Positions 1 to 12,131 of a stretch of 64,000 nucleotides of DNA are shown here, piece after piece. Source of the DNA: Gaeumannomyces sp. JS-464 (lineage: Eukaryota > Ascomycota > Sordariomycetes > Magnaporthales > Magnaporthaceae); contig NGZR01000002.1 in assembly GCA_002197995.1 (NCBI GenBank), positions 1,240,001-1,304,000 on the forward strand, given 5' to 3'. Made by a program: the position numbers and the translations under genes. Positions within the stretch are counted from its first letter, which is position 1; each line of letters begins with the position of its first letter. A model generated the notes under the pieces. It worked only from the letters and a program-made list of their open reading frames with translations. It had not been told where the DNA came from and did no database searches.

Positions 1-1149
1 TGGTTCTTGTGGGATACCGCAGAGGAAATACCAAGCATTTGCCATTATTCCATCCTCTCTCGGTGCGTCTTTGACGTGTCGGCCTGCAGCGACCCTTGCG
101 GTGCACTAGCAGGGTCCGACACCGCTCGCATGGGCCCCTATCGGGCTTCACCCCGCTGGTGGCTCTTGTCTCGGCATTTCCACGCCGCCAATTCTCAAAG
201 GGAGTCGCCCATCACCTCGGCGGCGCCCACTCCCACCGCCTACACCGCAACAGGGCCCCGGAACTGTCAGCCACCAGCCGCGAGCTGGGCCAAGCCCTCT
301 GGTTTGGCCCTTTGCAATCCTCCCCCCGCATCCTGTTTGCGGGGAAGTGGGGGCGCGACTGAGGCACGACCCCCACCGCGAGCTGGCTTTTTTGCCCGGA
401 GTTGGCCCGTCCTCAACAAACTCAACTTTTTTCGATCCACCAGAAGGGGACGGTGGTGCATCGCAAGTGGGTGCAGAGCTGTATACCGCCATCTTGGTGC
501 TGTATCCTTCCTTCGGTTCGTTATCTTCGTTTGTGGCTGGTTTGTGAAAGCTCGGCGGGCTTGAGGGAGCGTTTTTGAGATGGCGAGGTCTTTGATACTG
601 ACTACCAGGTACCCAACCAATGTCGTGAAAAGTGTAGCCGGGCCTCATCTCTTGGTGCGGGGAGAAATTATCGGCTCCGGTCGGCAGTTGCCGCAGCACC
701 AAGAGACCCCAAGAAGCTTGACTCGCAGGAAGCGAGCCCCTAGGCTCGTTCAGCTCTCGTCGGCCGAACGGGTTGCCTCCGGTGCGCCGCCGTATCGTAC
801 AGAGTAGCTTACAGTATGCCAGACACGTCGCGTTTATTGCGTAGCTTTTATCCAGCCAGTCGACAACGTCGGCTGCTAGCGCCGACGACACCACACGTTG
901 CACGCATCGAGCTGAAAATCTGCCGCGCATGTATAGGTGGTCAGCAGGAATGCGACGGTGTCGAGTGGCAACAGCAGGTGCATTTGGAGAATCAAAGCGG
1001 TTCGTCCATCCCCCTCGTCTTGCCGATGCGCCCGTCCCCCGCAGGCCCCGCTGACCCGCCGCGCCGCGAGAGTAGGGGCAACCCCGAAGCCCGATGTGTT
1101 GAGAGGGAGATGGGTCAGGAAGTGTGTGTTGCGTCGTGCCGTGTCCCCA
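1..1149. other. Intergenic, no supported gene
   Basis: Open frames occur on both strands here, but none shows a recognisable domain, natural composition or plausible splice structure. I treat them as chance frames in GC-rich DNA. The right end is the probable promoter region of the MFS gene that begins at 1305. Confidence 0.5.
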
Positions 1150-1156
1150 TATAAAA
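1150..1156 (+). promoter_or_regulatory. Candidate TATA box of the MFS permease gene
   Basis: TATAAAA lies about 150 bp upstream of the chosen ATG at 1305, a normal distance for a filamentous-fungal promoter. It is seen by motif only, with no transcript evidence. Confidence 0.4.
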
Positions 1157-1304
1157 GCAATAGCCGCCCTTTCTCCTGACCCCTCGAGCCTCCAGTCTTG
1201 CCCTTTCTGCTCCCTTGCGTGGCATCCTGACACGCTTCGGCACCGCTACCTTTTCCGACCCTTCGATCTGCCCACGGCCGGACAGCAAGGCAAGCAGCAC
1301 AACA

Positions 1305-3292
1305 ATGGCGCAGCCGAGCCCCGACTCCAAGGCCGCGTACGACGCCGGCGCGAAGCGCGAGGACGAAGGCGTCGAAGACTACACGGTCGAGAGCCTCAAG
1401 GATGAGCCCAAGAGGGACTACAGCGGCGCCATCACCGTCACCGACCCGGCGGAGGCGGCGCTTGTGCGGAAGCTGGACTGGCGCATCATGGTATGCCCCG
1501 CTGTTCCAACGCGACGGCCTTTGGAGCCGCTTCTAGATGATTTGCTTGGTTCTTATCCCCTCTAACGCATCGGGTTCGGCAAAACAGCCCACGTTGATGG
1601 TCATGTACTTCCTCAACTACGTCGACAGGAACACCATCGCCCAGGCCCGTCTTAACCACCTGGAAAAGGACCTCGGCATGACGGGGAATGACTTCAACGT
1701 CACTGTTTCCATCCTTTTCGTTGGCTACGTCCTGACGCAGGGTATGTGCAGATTCTTTTCCTCAAACTTTGAGAGCAGTGGTGACTGACAGTTTTGCGCG
1801 TAGCATGTATCCCGGCCCACTACCCGTGACAACCAGACTCGTCGACCTAACTGATTTACAGATCCCCAGCAACATGTTGATCACTAGGATACGGCCCAGT
1901 GTTTACATGAGCTCGTGGATGATAGTCTGGGCTGTCGTTTCCGGTGAGTCGAGCCCCGGTATCTCCGGTCTGACCTGGCATAACCCAGCTGACCCCTCGA
2001 AACAGGGTGCACCGGCTTGGTCCAAAACTACGGCAGCATGGTGGCATGCAGATTCATCCTGGGCATCACCGAGGCTCCGGTATGCCAGCTCCAGCGCGAC
2101 CCTCCCACAAGACAAAGTGACGCGAGCTGACGCTTGACGACCACGCTGCAGTTCTATCCCGGCGCGACGTACATGCTGTCCATCTTCTACCCCCGCCGAG
2201 AGGTTGCCACCCGCATCGCGCTGCTCTACTGCTCGCAGATCCTAGCCACTGGCTTTTCGGGTTTGATCGCGGCCGGCGTCTTTGAGGGGCTGCACATGGT
2301 CCGGGGGCTGGCCGGGTGGCGTTGGTAAGTAGCGCTAGATGTGAACCCCAATCCCAACATCTCTGCAAAAAGACTAACGCGGGGTGTCAACGACAAAGGC
2401 TCTTCATCATCGAGGGAGCCATCACCGCGCTCGTGGGCCTCCTCGGCTTCTGGCTGCTCCCGGACACGCCCCTGACGACGCGCTGGCTGAGCGCCGAGGA
2501 GCGCGAGATCGCGCACAACCGCATGGAGCGCGACCGCGTCGACGACCAGGGCGAGACGTCGACCATGAAGGGGCTGAAGCAGGCCGTCAAGGACCCCAAG
2601 ACCTGGGTCTTTTGCCTGATGCAGAACTTCCACCTGTCGGCCTGCTCCTTCAACTCCTTCTTCCCCACCGTCGTGGCCACGCTCAAGTTCAACACCACCA
2701 TCACGCTCCTCCTCACCTGCCCGCCATTCATCGTGGCCGGCGCGTTCGGCATCCTGTTCGGCTGGACCTCGGGCAGGCTCCACGAGCGGACGTGGCACGT
2801 CACGGTGGGCCTGGGCATGGCCGTCGTCGGCTTCGCAATCGCCGCCTCGACATTGACCGTGGCGGGGCGGTACACGGCCTGCTTCATTTTTGCTGCTGGC
2901 GCCTACTCGGTCAACTCGGTCATCATCGGCTGGGCGTCCTCCACTTGCGCGCAGACTAAGGAGAAGAAGGCTGTGAGTTGAAGACCTATTACTAGCACCA
3001 AGACGTATATTGGAGAAATAAGGAGGGACAGTACTGACATGGCTTTTTTTTTGTGTGTTCTTAGGTGGTCCTAGCCATGACCAACGTCGCCGGCCAGATC
3101 GGCTACATCTACGGAGCCTACATCTGGCCCAAGACGGACGAGCCCCGCTACACCATCGGCTTCAGTGCCTCGGCGGCGTTTTCCATCTGCTCTGTCGCCT
3201 GCGCCTGGTACATGCGCCTCATGCTGCAGCGCGAGAACAAGAGGATGCTGGCGAATGCAAACGGCGCACCCGTCAACCTGTACGGATACTGA
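1305..3292 (+). CDS. MFS permease, allantoate/anion symporter (Dal5/Tna1-like) family
   Basis: Multi-exon transporter of the plasma membrane, probably importing a small organic anion or vitamin; the substrate cannot be read from sequence. Exons by eye: 1305-1490, 1588-1740, 1862-1943, 2006-2079, 2152-2324, 2399-2972, 3065-3292. Family motifs are a charged cytosolic N-terminus, the first-helix signature MYFLNYVDRNTI, an LTQ/IPSNML block split by an intron, GLVQNYGSMVACRFILGITEAP-type helix 4, FYPGATYML, and a central loop WLSAEEREIAHNRM. The C-terminus ends in RENKRMLANANG, typical of Dal5-like proteins. One oddity: the junction after 1740 leaves a surplus G before the GT donor, so strict GT-AG splicing would shift the frame by one base. 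This is either a one-base insertion, an assembly error or an unusual splice. The hydrolase at 3813 follows on the same strand after 520 bp. Confidence 0.85.
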
Positions 3293-3812
3293 ATTTCGGG
3301 CCGCGAGCGAGAGTAACGTGCCTCGACTCCAGTCTCCCTGTGGCTTTTGGCAACCTAGCTCCTTTTCGGTTTCCTATCCACCAGCATTTCTATTCGAGGA
3401 GGCAGTCTAAATAGAAGAAACAAGATCCTGACGCCCGGCAGTCAGTTCAATGCGAAGCTGCGTATGTTTGTGGATGGCACTAGCACTGATTTGAAAGGCC
3501 TTGAAGCCCGCACTAGAAGCGACAGAACGTCATCGACATTAACTGAGTTGCTGGAGCCAGCCAGCCGAACTCACGCCCAGGTCATTGGTGCCCAGCTTTC
3601 TCCCATACTGCAGCTGCCCCGGCGTGCATGTGGTTGCGGCGAGCTAAGGCGCGGGGATGGACGTGGGGTTTTCCGGCTTCGAACAATTCCTTTGAATGCC
3701 ATTTCGGTTCTCCTCCCCGTTCCGTGTCTCCAACCCTCGATGCTGACACCAGCCTGCTTGAAGTGTATTATCCCTTGTTGAGACTGCTGAGCCTCGCGTG
3801 ATAGACTTCGCC
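3293..3812. other. Intergenic spacer between permease and hydrolase
   Basis: 520 bp without a convincing gene. It must contain the terminator of the permease and the promoter of the hydrolase. No further structure seen. Confidence 0.5.
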
Positions 3813-5674
3813 ATGCCTAACAAGATTAGAGAACTGTATACAATTGACGAGACGTCGTTTCCCTACATCTTTGAGCAGAATGTCACAGTCCAGCTCAAGA
3901 CCAGCGAGGGCTTGATCCGGTGCAATGTCTACAGGCCCAAGGAGTCTGGCCCCGTCCCCGTCCTGGTCACGTACGGGCCCTATGGAAAAGACATCCATTA
4001 CAAAGAGTAAGAAAGAGCGTCGTCCCTGCACGCTCACTGCCAGACACTATGGGATTTTTCCACTGATGGCGCCCCAGCTTCCACCCCAAGTCCTTCTCCG
4101 AGGTCAACCCCAAGCACAAGTCGGCCCACTCGGCCTGGGAGACGCCGGACCCGGGCTTCTGGACGGCGCACGGCTACGCCGTCGTGCGCGCCGACGAGCG
4201 CGGCACGGGCCAGTCGCCGGGCGTGCTGGACACCATGTCGCGCGGCACGAGCGACGCCTTTTGCGAGCTGATCGAGTGGGCGGCCAGCCAGGCCTGGTCC
4301 AGCGGCAAGGTCGGGCTGCTCGGCGTTAGCTACTACGCGGGCAGCCAGTGGCGGGTCGCCGCGCGCCGGCCGCGGGGCCTGGCCGCCATGGTGCCGTGGG
4401 AGGGCATGTCGGACTACTACCGCGACCGGTGCCGGCACGGCGGCATCCTGTCAAACGCCTTCATCCGCTTCTGGTGGGACCGCCAGGTCGTGTCGAACCA
4501 GTACGGCCGGCCCGGGCGCGCGGCGGCCAGCTGGGGGCCCGACACGCTCGAGGGCGACCTGGACGAGGACGAGCTGGCGCGCAACCGGCGCGACCAGACG
4601 ATCGACAACCAGGCGCACCGGTTCCGCGACGAGGGGTACTACGCGTCGCGCGACTACGACCTGGCCGACGTCGAGGTGCCGCTGCTCTCGGTCGCCAACT
4701 GGGGCGGCATCCTGCTGCACCTGCGGGGCAACGTCCAGGGCTACCTGCACGCGTCGTCGCGCTTCAAGTACCTGCGCGCCATCACGGGCCGCCACGACCT
4801 GCCGTTCTACTACGACGACGAGGTCGAGGTGCAGCGCAGCTTCCTCGACGCCTTCCTCAAGGGCGACGACCGCGCCGGCTGGTCCGTCCCGGGGAAAGTG
4901 CCGCCCGTCGACCTGGTCCTGCGCAGGGGGAACGTCGGCTTCAACGACGCCGCGGCCGAGAGGGCGTACCAGCGCCGCGCCGAGAGCGAGTGGCCGCCCG
5001 CCCGCACGCGGTACACCAAGTACTTCCTCACGCCAGACCTGGGCCTGGATGTGAACGAGCCGCCGCAGCTTGACGCGCCGCAGATGGTCTCGTACCAGGC
5101 ACTGGGGACAATGGAGGCGCCGCAGCTCGTGCAGTTCTCGACCGCCCCGTTCGCGGCCGAGACCGAGATCACGGGCCACCCGCTGGCGCACCTCAACGTC
5201 TCGGCCACGGCGGCGGCAGCAGCAGCAGCAGACGACGCGGGCGACCCGAGCGACATAGACCTGTTCGTGACGCTGCGACACGTCGGCCCAGACGGCGCCG
5301 AGGTCATGTACACGGGCACGGCGGGCGACCCGGTGCCGCTGTGCAAGGGCTGGCTGCGCGTGTCGCTGCGCAGGACGGACCCGGCGCACCCCCGGCACAG
5401 GGAGTGGCTGCCGCACCGCGAGTACCGCAGCGGCGACGTGCAGCCCGTGGTGCCGGGCGAGGTGTACGCGGTCGACGTGGAGATCTGGCCGACCAGCGTC
5501 GTGGTGGAGGCGGGCGGGCGGATCGTGCTCGAGGTCGCGTCGGGCGACACGCAGGGCTCGGGGCTATTCCTGCATGACGACCCCGTGGACAGGCCGCCCG
5601 ACGTGCTGGAGGGGATGAACCATGTCAACTTTGGCCCTAGGCTTACGAACTACCTGGTGCTGCCCATTGTGTGA
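3813..5674 (+). CDS. CocE/NonD-type serine hydrolase (X-Pro dipeptidyl-peptidase S15-like)
   Basis: Two exons (3813-4006 and 4078-5674) give 596 residues with consistent phase, HYK-D-FHPKSF across the junction. The N-terminal alpha/beta-hydrolase half carries VVRADERGTGQSPG and the nucleophile elbow GVSYYAG (Ser nucleophile). A helical cap follows, then GRHDLPFYYDDEV, which probably supplies the catalytic His. The C-terminal jelly-roll half (LVQFSTAPFAAETEITGH, DIDLFVTLRHVGPDG, GEVYAVDVEIWPTS) is the PepX_C-type module of this family. Family members cleave esters or amides, and the true substrate is unknown. There is no signal peptide, so it is probably intracellular. At the place where bacterial CocE has the catalytic Asp (GWYD-like) this protein has ANWGG. 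The start is the first ATG in frame after a stop. Strong C/G codon bias, as in neighbours. Confidence 0.85.
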
Positions 5675-6373
5675 TGCCTCTAGGATCGTAAGGGTTATTT
5701 TCTGCAGTGAATTCCGCGCAAAATAGATCCCGTCGATGATCCCTGGGAGGTGTAGGCATGTCAACTGAGGATGCGACACGGCGGTCCTTGACGAAGGCTC
5801 ACCTCGAGTGTAAATTAAAATTAAGCATACCTGTTAGCGAAGCGGCACGAGAAACCCAAAACCGCACATCCGATCGCGTCGACACCTCGCCTGCCCTGGC
5901 CCCTTTCCCAATCTGGTCAGGGGGTGAGGGCATTCCCAAAACACGCGCGCGTTGTGCGCCGGGTGCCCCCTTGTCACGAGTCACCACCCTTGGCCACTGG
6001 CGAGGACCAACCCCCTCCCACCACCCACCAACCAGGGGCGAAGCGATTGGAACAGGCCCTATTTTCGGCACGATCGTTGTCAAACAGGAGCGGTTTTGCG
6101 TTGGACCCTGCTGCCGACCAGGACACGCGTCGGATCCGAAACCAGCAGGAAAGAAAAAAAAGAATGTGGAATTGGCCCTTTTGACATGTTAGGCCCGCGG
6201 GCTGCGACGTCTACAGCAGACCGCCAAGATTAATAAATCGTGCAGCAGCCACCGATTCCTTGCTGTTCGTCTTGTCTCTTTTTTCCTTTTCCTTGTAGCC
6301 AACCACGTTTCTTTCCTTTGCCAAGACCTTCCATTCTCTTCTTCCCCAAGGACCCCCTTTTCTAACCACAAAG
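5675..6373. other. Intergenic spacer, promoter region of the esterase
   Basis: About 700 bp. The right third is pyrimidine-rich (TTTTCC, CTCTTC runs), as in many fungal leaders. No gene or repeat recognised. Confidence 0.45.
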
Positions 6374-7256
6374 ATGCTTGCGTCTATTTCTCTGCTGCTT
6401 GCTGCCGGTAAGCATCATGCCGTCATTGTTGCTGCTTCCCGCCCTGCCTCGTCGCCGATCGACATGTAGACCGCTGTCTGTGCTAACCAAAAACCAACCG
6501 CCTCCAGCTGGCTCGGCCATGGCTGGACCCGTCCTCGTCGCCAGGCAAGGCGAGGCCGCCGCCGCCGCCGGCCCCGTGCCGCTGCGCATCATGTGCGTGG
6601 GCGCCTCGGTCACCTTTGGCGTCGGCTCGAGCACGGGCAACAGCTACCGCAAGGACCTGCGCGACCTGCTGACGGCCGACGGCGTCAACTTCACGTCCAA
6701 GGACGCCGTCAACTTTGTCGGCACGCGCCAGAACGGCAACTTTGCCGACAACCAGGTCGAGGCCACCAGCGGCTTCATCATCTCGCAGATCGCGAAAGCC
6801 ACCTCGGCGGCCGCGCCCGAGCTGCTGCCCAACCTCGTCCTCGTCGACGTCGGCACCAACAACTGCAACAAGGGCAAGAACGTGCCCGACGCGGGCCAGC
6901 AGGTCGAGGCCATGATCCGCGACATCTACGCCAAGAGCCCCGGCGCCACCGTCGTCATGCCGACGGTGCTGGTCAACAAGAACGCGAACCAGGACCGGTG
7001 CCGCGTCGACGAGAACGCCCAGTTCGCCGCCATGGCCGACAGGCTGCGCGGCGAGGGCGCAAAGTTCGTCCTGGTCGACATGCGCTCGCCCGCCGGCCCG
7101 ACCACGGCCGACCTGGCCGACTCGAGGCACCCCAACGACGCCGGCTACGTCAAGATGGCAAACGTCTTCTTCAGCGGCATCCAGCAGGCCGCCGCCCAGG
7201 GCTTCCTGACAGCCCCGGCCGACAACGGCACCCCCGCCGACGGAAACGCCGCGTAG
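6374..7256 (+). CDS. Secreted SGNH/GDSL-family esterase (CE3-like)
   Basis: Exon 1 (6374-6407) and exon 2 (6508-7256) join in phase to 260 residues. The intron interrupts the signal peptide (MLASISLLLAA, then AGSAMA, cleavage expected near residue 17-24). SGNH blocks are visible: block I IMCVGASVTFG with the catalytic Ser, block III LVDVGTNNC with the oxyanion Asn, and block V DSRHPNDAGY with the Asp/His pair. The length and the sequence around block I resemble secreted acetyl-xylan or acetyl-esterase-like enzymes (carbohydrate esterase family 3), which would act on plant cell wall polymers outside the cell. The family is clear and the substrate is inferred. Monocistronic, with no linked cell-wall genes. 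Confidence 0.85.
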
Positions 7257-9358
7257 TGTGCGGTGAGATGGTGAGAAGTGAGGGTCCGCTGTCGGGGTGG
7301 TAGAATAGGGGTTCTTTTTTGTAATTCCTCAGCCTTCTTTGACCAGAAGCGTCCATGATCTTGGTACGGCATCTTTGAGCGGACCCCAAGTCGCTCGTGA
7401 CACCCTTGAAGGCCGCCTTGCCGTGGTGATAGTTGGGCGTGCTAGCCTCCAGGCTTAGTCACCATGGCCCTTCAGGATTCGGTAATCACCGGCTTTGGCA
7501 ACAAATACTCGTAGCTAGGCCGTGGCAGCCGGTGCGAGCCGCAGAAAGCAGGTGACCATGTCTACCCAGCCTGATGAAAAGTCGTGCCTCCAGTCACTGA
7601 CTCTAGGGCGCGGGTTGTGATTGGAAATTTATAGCGGTACCTGATGGTTCGTTTGTAGGTAGTTATTATAGCAACTCGGCATACTGGGTAATCCTTTGAC
7701 CACCGAGCCACACTGCTTGGGACGCGTCACGAGCATACGGGAACCAAAGTCGATGTGTTAAATATTTTTCCTGTGAGAGCCTCATGGGACTACTGCCTAA
7801 TCTTCACGATCAGCCTCGTCGAATCCACGCTGGACCACCAAGACCAAAGCCGAATAGCAGCCCCAAGCCACAACAGAACCGAGAAGAATGTCCGAGCCGT
7901 CCATTTTGTTTGACAAAGCTTGAGCCTGTACCCGACAGCCCTGGACGTCTCGAATCTCTTCTAGGGCGATAGTAACGAGCAATGTTATCTGTTTATGGTT
8001 TTTTTTGGGGCGACTCTGTGGAAGCACCGTGAAAGTACGAAAGTATTTGCATATTTGCCTTGCTTTATATACAAACCGACTTGACAATGGAGATAAATAA
8101 CAATCGGTCTCTTCATTTCTCCGTGGTTAGGTCTGTTTGTTATTTTTCTTTGATCATCGATCACATGGCGCCTTGCCTCGTTTCCTTGGCCAGTCCTCAC
8201 TTGTCTATGATTGGCGGCCGTGGACTTGGAGCACTCGTGAGCACTATCTGCCTAGACGTATGTAAAGCGTTGCTGCTGACGGCGAGCTTAGGGACAAAGG
8301 AGAGCCACAAAGCACAAACACGCCTGTAACCGCCACATGGCTTGGGAAAGAATATCCCATTGAATGGGCGAAAGACAGGACCACACATGGCGGGGGATGC
8401 CTCCGTTCCATGGCAATGGAAACAGACCGGCCGAAGGGATGCGGCACTTGGGCGCGGGGCCCGACGAAGCCAATATCGTGGACCTGGCACAATGACTTGG
8501 CCAACCAGTCTCAGAAAAAAAAAAAAAAAACCTTCCTCCGCCCTCCTTTGCGGACATGCGGAGCGAATTATGGCCTGCAGGCAATCTACTTGCGGCTGAG
8601 ATTTAGCCTGTGAATTGGCCTTCGAATGCAGTCTAGTGCGGGGGCGATATCCACTGTCACCGACCCGAACAACCCCTGCCCGAGCCTCCCATTCCCCATT
8701 GCGTGGAATTACACACGGCGCAAACCTTCTGTGGGCCAATAAACAGCGGGGGGAAGGATTTGGGTCTGGGAGCGATGCAGCTGCGTCTGGAGGTGAAGCC
8801 CGCCCCGACAGCGTGGACCAGTGGGGAGAAGAAAAGGGCCTGGCCCAGCTGAACTTCGGTCAACAGGGGCCCCCAGCGCCGGAATCCTCATATTGGGGGC
8901 TCGAGGCCTCAGGGCGGCCAATGATATCTCCTGGACCCAGCAAATATGGAAAATTGCGCAGGCCGCTGAGGCCCAGTTCCCGCCAGTTGCAATGAAGTTT
9001 TGACGTCTTCGCGACGCGCATAAGTGTCTTCCAGGGATAATTTCCACCTAACCTAGTCAAGCTAAGGCCGGGCGGGCGCCTCCGACGCACGATTGGGACC
9101 TTTGGACGGGAGAGCTTGCTTAGTGGACGTTATCACACACGGCCTGAGGTCTTTTTATTCGCGCTACGTAATATCGCCTGCCGCTAGCGTCCTCGTTTCC
9201 GGAGCGGTATTCTTGCTTTCCTTTTTTTCTGATGGCTTATGACATGGGGTCCTGGGGCATCGCCTCCCCTGCTCGCCCACCGCGCGCTGGTATGTAAGCC
9301 CGCCCGCCCGCGCCTTGGCTCGTGGCCGACAAAACGGTGTCACGCCGTCCCAAACGCC
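7257..9358. other. Long intergenic region, no supported gene
   Basis: Two kilobases with only compositionally odd open frames. It contains an A13 run near 8517-8529. Codon use and protein composition do not support any of the frames. The right end is the promoter of the aspartic protease. Confidence 0.5.
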
Positions 9359-11071
9359 ATGTTGAGTGCAGCCGCCGTGGCGCTGGCACTGTTTGCGTTA
9401 GCAGTGGTCTTGGACGCGGCCGTTGCATTGGACCCGGCATGGCTCCCTCGGGATCTGCATGTCGGGTCCGGCGACCGTGTGGGAAGAGTCGGAGAGCGGC
9501 GTCGGCACACGCTTTCTAGGCGTCAAGAGCCCTCGGGAAACGGGTTCCTTCGGGCGCCCATGCGGACCAAGTCGGTAAATGACACCACCACCGGAGATCT
9601 GCACGGACTGCTGCCGAAGAGGTGGAGCTATTCCGGGATTAGCGGCGGAGGGGCAACGGCCCTCGGCAAGCGAGAAGGCCGTACCAACCTGCGCGAGTAT
9701 CGGGGACTGGTTTATCTAATTGACCGTAAGCGAATCCGGTTCTCCCTTCCCCATCACTCCGCTCGCATTACCGGGTCCAGACGTCGTCCTGAGCTGACAG
9801 AAGACTGGCGGTACACACAGTAAAAATCGGCTCACCAGCGCAAACGGTATCGGTCATCGTGGACACGGGTTCGTACGAGCTCTGGGTGAGCCCAAACTGC
9901 ACGCGATCGGTCGACGCGCAGCTGTGCCGGCGGACGGGCGCCTACTATCCCCGTCAGTCTAGTACGGCCGACTACATCGGCGGCGGCCGGCGGCACCTCG
10001 TGTACGGCACCGGCGAGGCCCTGGGATATTACTGGCTCGACTCGATCAGCACGGCGGCGGGCATTGGCGGCGGGTCTCGGGTGCCGCTGGTCCAGTTTAT
10101 CGTGGCCGACGATTCCGATTATGCTTTCGCAGGTGTCCTAGGCATGGGATACACGTACCCCTGGACCACGTCCTATCCGTACACTCTGTTGCAGATGATG
10201 TGGGCGTATGGACTCATCAAGGCGCCCATATTCAGCCTGGGACTTGGAGGTGTCGGGGATGGCGAAAGTGGGTTCTTTCCCTCTGGTCTTTTCTCGGCTG
10301 TACTGGCCTGCTGGCAGGCAAGCAAACTGACGTGTACTGGTTCGCAGGTGAGATCATCTTCGGCGGAGTCAACCTGTACAAGTACCGCGGACGACTCGAG
10401 CCAGTCCGGATCTGGCCGCCGATCGAAAAGCAGGACCCGAGCTGGCTGCACTACTCGGTCAATGTGACGTCGTTCGGCATCACGCAGCCGGGCGACACGC
10501 GGAGTGACCCGCTGACGGCCCTGGCGCCCGCGCGGGGTGGGCCCCTGACGGGGACGATAACGACGACGACCATGATCATCGACAGCGGGTCGACGCTGAG
10601 CTACGGGCCGCTGGGCTTGGTGCGCGCCATCGCTGCGCGGTTCAACAGCACGCGCGTGGACGGCGCGGGCAACTTCTGGGTCGACTGTGCGCACCGCGAC
10701 CAGCGCGGCTCCATCGACTTTGGCTTCAACGACGGGAACCTGACCGTCAGCGTCAAGTACAGGGACTTTATCTGGATGCAGTACCCCGGCGGCTGTCTGC
10801 TGGGGATGCAACCCGCAGACGCCGGAAGCACGGATTATGTGCTAGGGGACACCTTTTTAAGGGCAGCGTATTGTAGGTTTCTATCTTGCTTTCTGCCCCA
10901 GTGTTACTCAGATCTCATAGACGTTTGCTGACCCAGCGACCCAAACCTGCAGTGGTGTTCGACCAGGAGACAGACATCGTTTGGATGGGCAACTATAGGA
11001 ACTGTGGCGATGGCGTGGTCCCGGTTGGAGAAGAGTACGCGGACGCGCAGTCAAAGATCGGCCGGTGCTGA
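9359..11071 (+). CDS. Secreted pepsin-like aspartic endopeptidase (family A1, yapsin/OpsB-like)
   Basis: Four exons (9359-9725, 9821-10267, 10348-10872, 10953-11071) join without frame conflict to 485 residues. An N-terminal hydrophobic signal (LSAAAVALALFALAVV) and a basic propeptide are followed by the mature fold starting at LKIGSPAQTV. Both catalytic motifs are present: VDTGSYELWVS (first Asp) and MIIDSGSTLSYG (second Asp). Further A1 marks are the flap region with VYGTGEA, EIIFGGVNLYKY, and YVLGDTFLRAAY-LVFDQE across the last intron. A type-A1 protease works at acid pH outside the cell or at the wall. I see no GPI-type hydrophobic tail, so secretion is more likely than anchoring. Convergent with the oxygenase pseudogene at 11187-12131. 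Confidence 0.85.
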
Positions 11072-11186
11072 CGTCTCTGGAGGCTCTGGATGGCAAGAAG
11101 CCCGCTTCGAGGGCCTGGACGGTGTAAATGGCATCATATTCACGGTCTCTCTTGTTTACCTATATAGACTTGGGCTCGGGCCACCG

Positions 11187-12131
11187 TCACACATCAGGAC
11201 CCCTGATATCATCGCTCAGCGGGCCTTGCCGGGTCCAGATGTTCATGCCGATCTTCCAGCCCTTGGTCACGGGCAGTCCCGCGTGCAGGTTGCGCGTGTC
11301 GCCGACGCCATTGGGGTACAGGTTCTCCCAGTACACGGCGTTTCCCTCGATGGGCGGAACGTGGTGCCGCTCTCCCAGGGCTCGTCGCAGTCGATGACGC
11401 CGTCGGGCCCGCACCAGCCCTCGCCCTGCGGCGGGTCCACGTGCGGGAAGTTGGTGCCGCCGCCAATGATGCCCTGCTTCTCGCTGTTGTTTTCCTCGGC
11501 CGGAATGGTCGTCGAGTTGGAGACGGCAACGTAGGCGAAGAAGGACGAAAGGCGGTTCCCGCCGAGCGCGGCGGTGGCGTGCTGGGCGGCATCGGTGAAC
11601 CAGTCGGTGTGAAAGTGATAGTGTCCGCCAGGGCCGTATTTAACCAGCTGGAGCGGCTCGAGCTGGGTGCGCGTCACGCCGTGGCCCTGGAAGGCGAGGG
11701 CGCGGTCCTCGATGCAGCGCACGACGGCGTCGCGCGCGGCACGTTGGTCGAGCGCGAGGTTCGCACCTGGCGGATCGTCTTTTCGGCGTCGCTGCCGTCG
11801 TTGGGGTCACGCCGGAGCGGATGAATGTGTTCTGGCTGGAGGTGGGCCGTCGGGTCAGCTTGGGGGCAACGAATGGGTGGGCAGGAGAGCCGGACTCGTC
11901 ATACGTCACATCTTGGAGATGTTCCCTCTCCTGCGGCGTGATGAAGCCGTGCAGGTAGATGACTAATGGCGACTTGGAGACGATCTGGACCCTGTAGGGC
12001 GGGTGTTGGCACTCGAAATAGCTGAGGAGCGGCTTCTGGACGACGTCGGTCGACGCGGCGGCGGACGAGGTTAGTGCGAAGATTGCTGCCAGCAGCGATA
12101 TCGCGCGTCGCGCAAAGCAGGTTGATGCCAT
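11187..12131 (-). pseudogene. Prolyl 4-hydroxylase-like 2OG-Fe(II) oxygenase, frameshifted
   Basis: Reading down the minus strand, the start at 12131 gives a signal-like N-terminus (ISLLAAIFALTSSAAAS), then IYLHGFITPQEREHL as in fungal P4H-alpha-like proteins. The frame then changes near 11801-11810 and again in a CGCGCG run near 11731-11740. The next frame carries VRCIEDRALAFQGHGVTRTQ and HFHTDWF, the HxD half of the iron site. A third break at a G-run (11352-11354) separates it from NAVYWENLYPNG and NLHAGLPVTKGWKIGMNIW, which hold the distal His and the 2-oxoglutarate-binding Lys. Motif order is perfect, so the ancestral gene was complete. The present one cannot encode an active enzyme unless the indels are sequencing errors. 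Confidence 0.75.

Noticed and set aside
148..1233. 361-codon open frame on the minus strand
   Set aside because: Composition is unnatural (Arg/Gly/Pro-rich), no motif, overlaps the promoter of the MFS gene.
4348..5577. Long open frames on both strands inside the hydrolase gene
   Set aside because: Shadows of a strongly C/G-biased gene; Arg/Ala-rich with no motifs.
8197..8739. 180-codon minus-strand frame with a poly-Phe stretch
   Set aside because: The Phe run is the A13 tract read backwards; no domain or splice signals.
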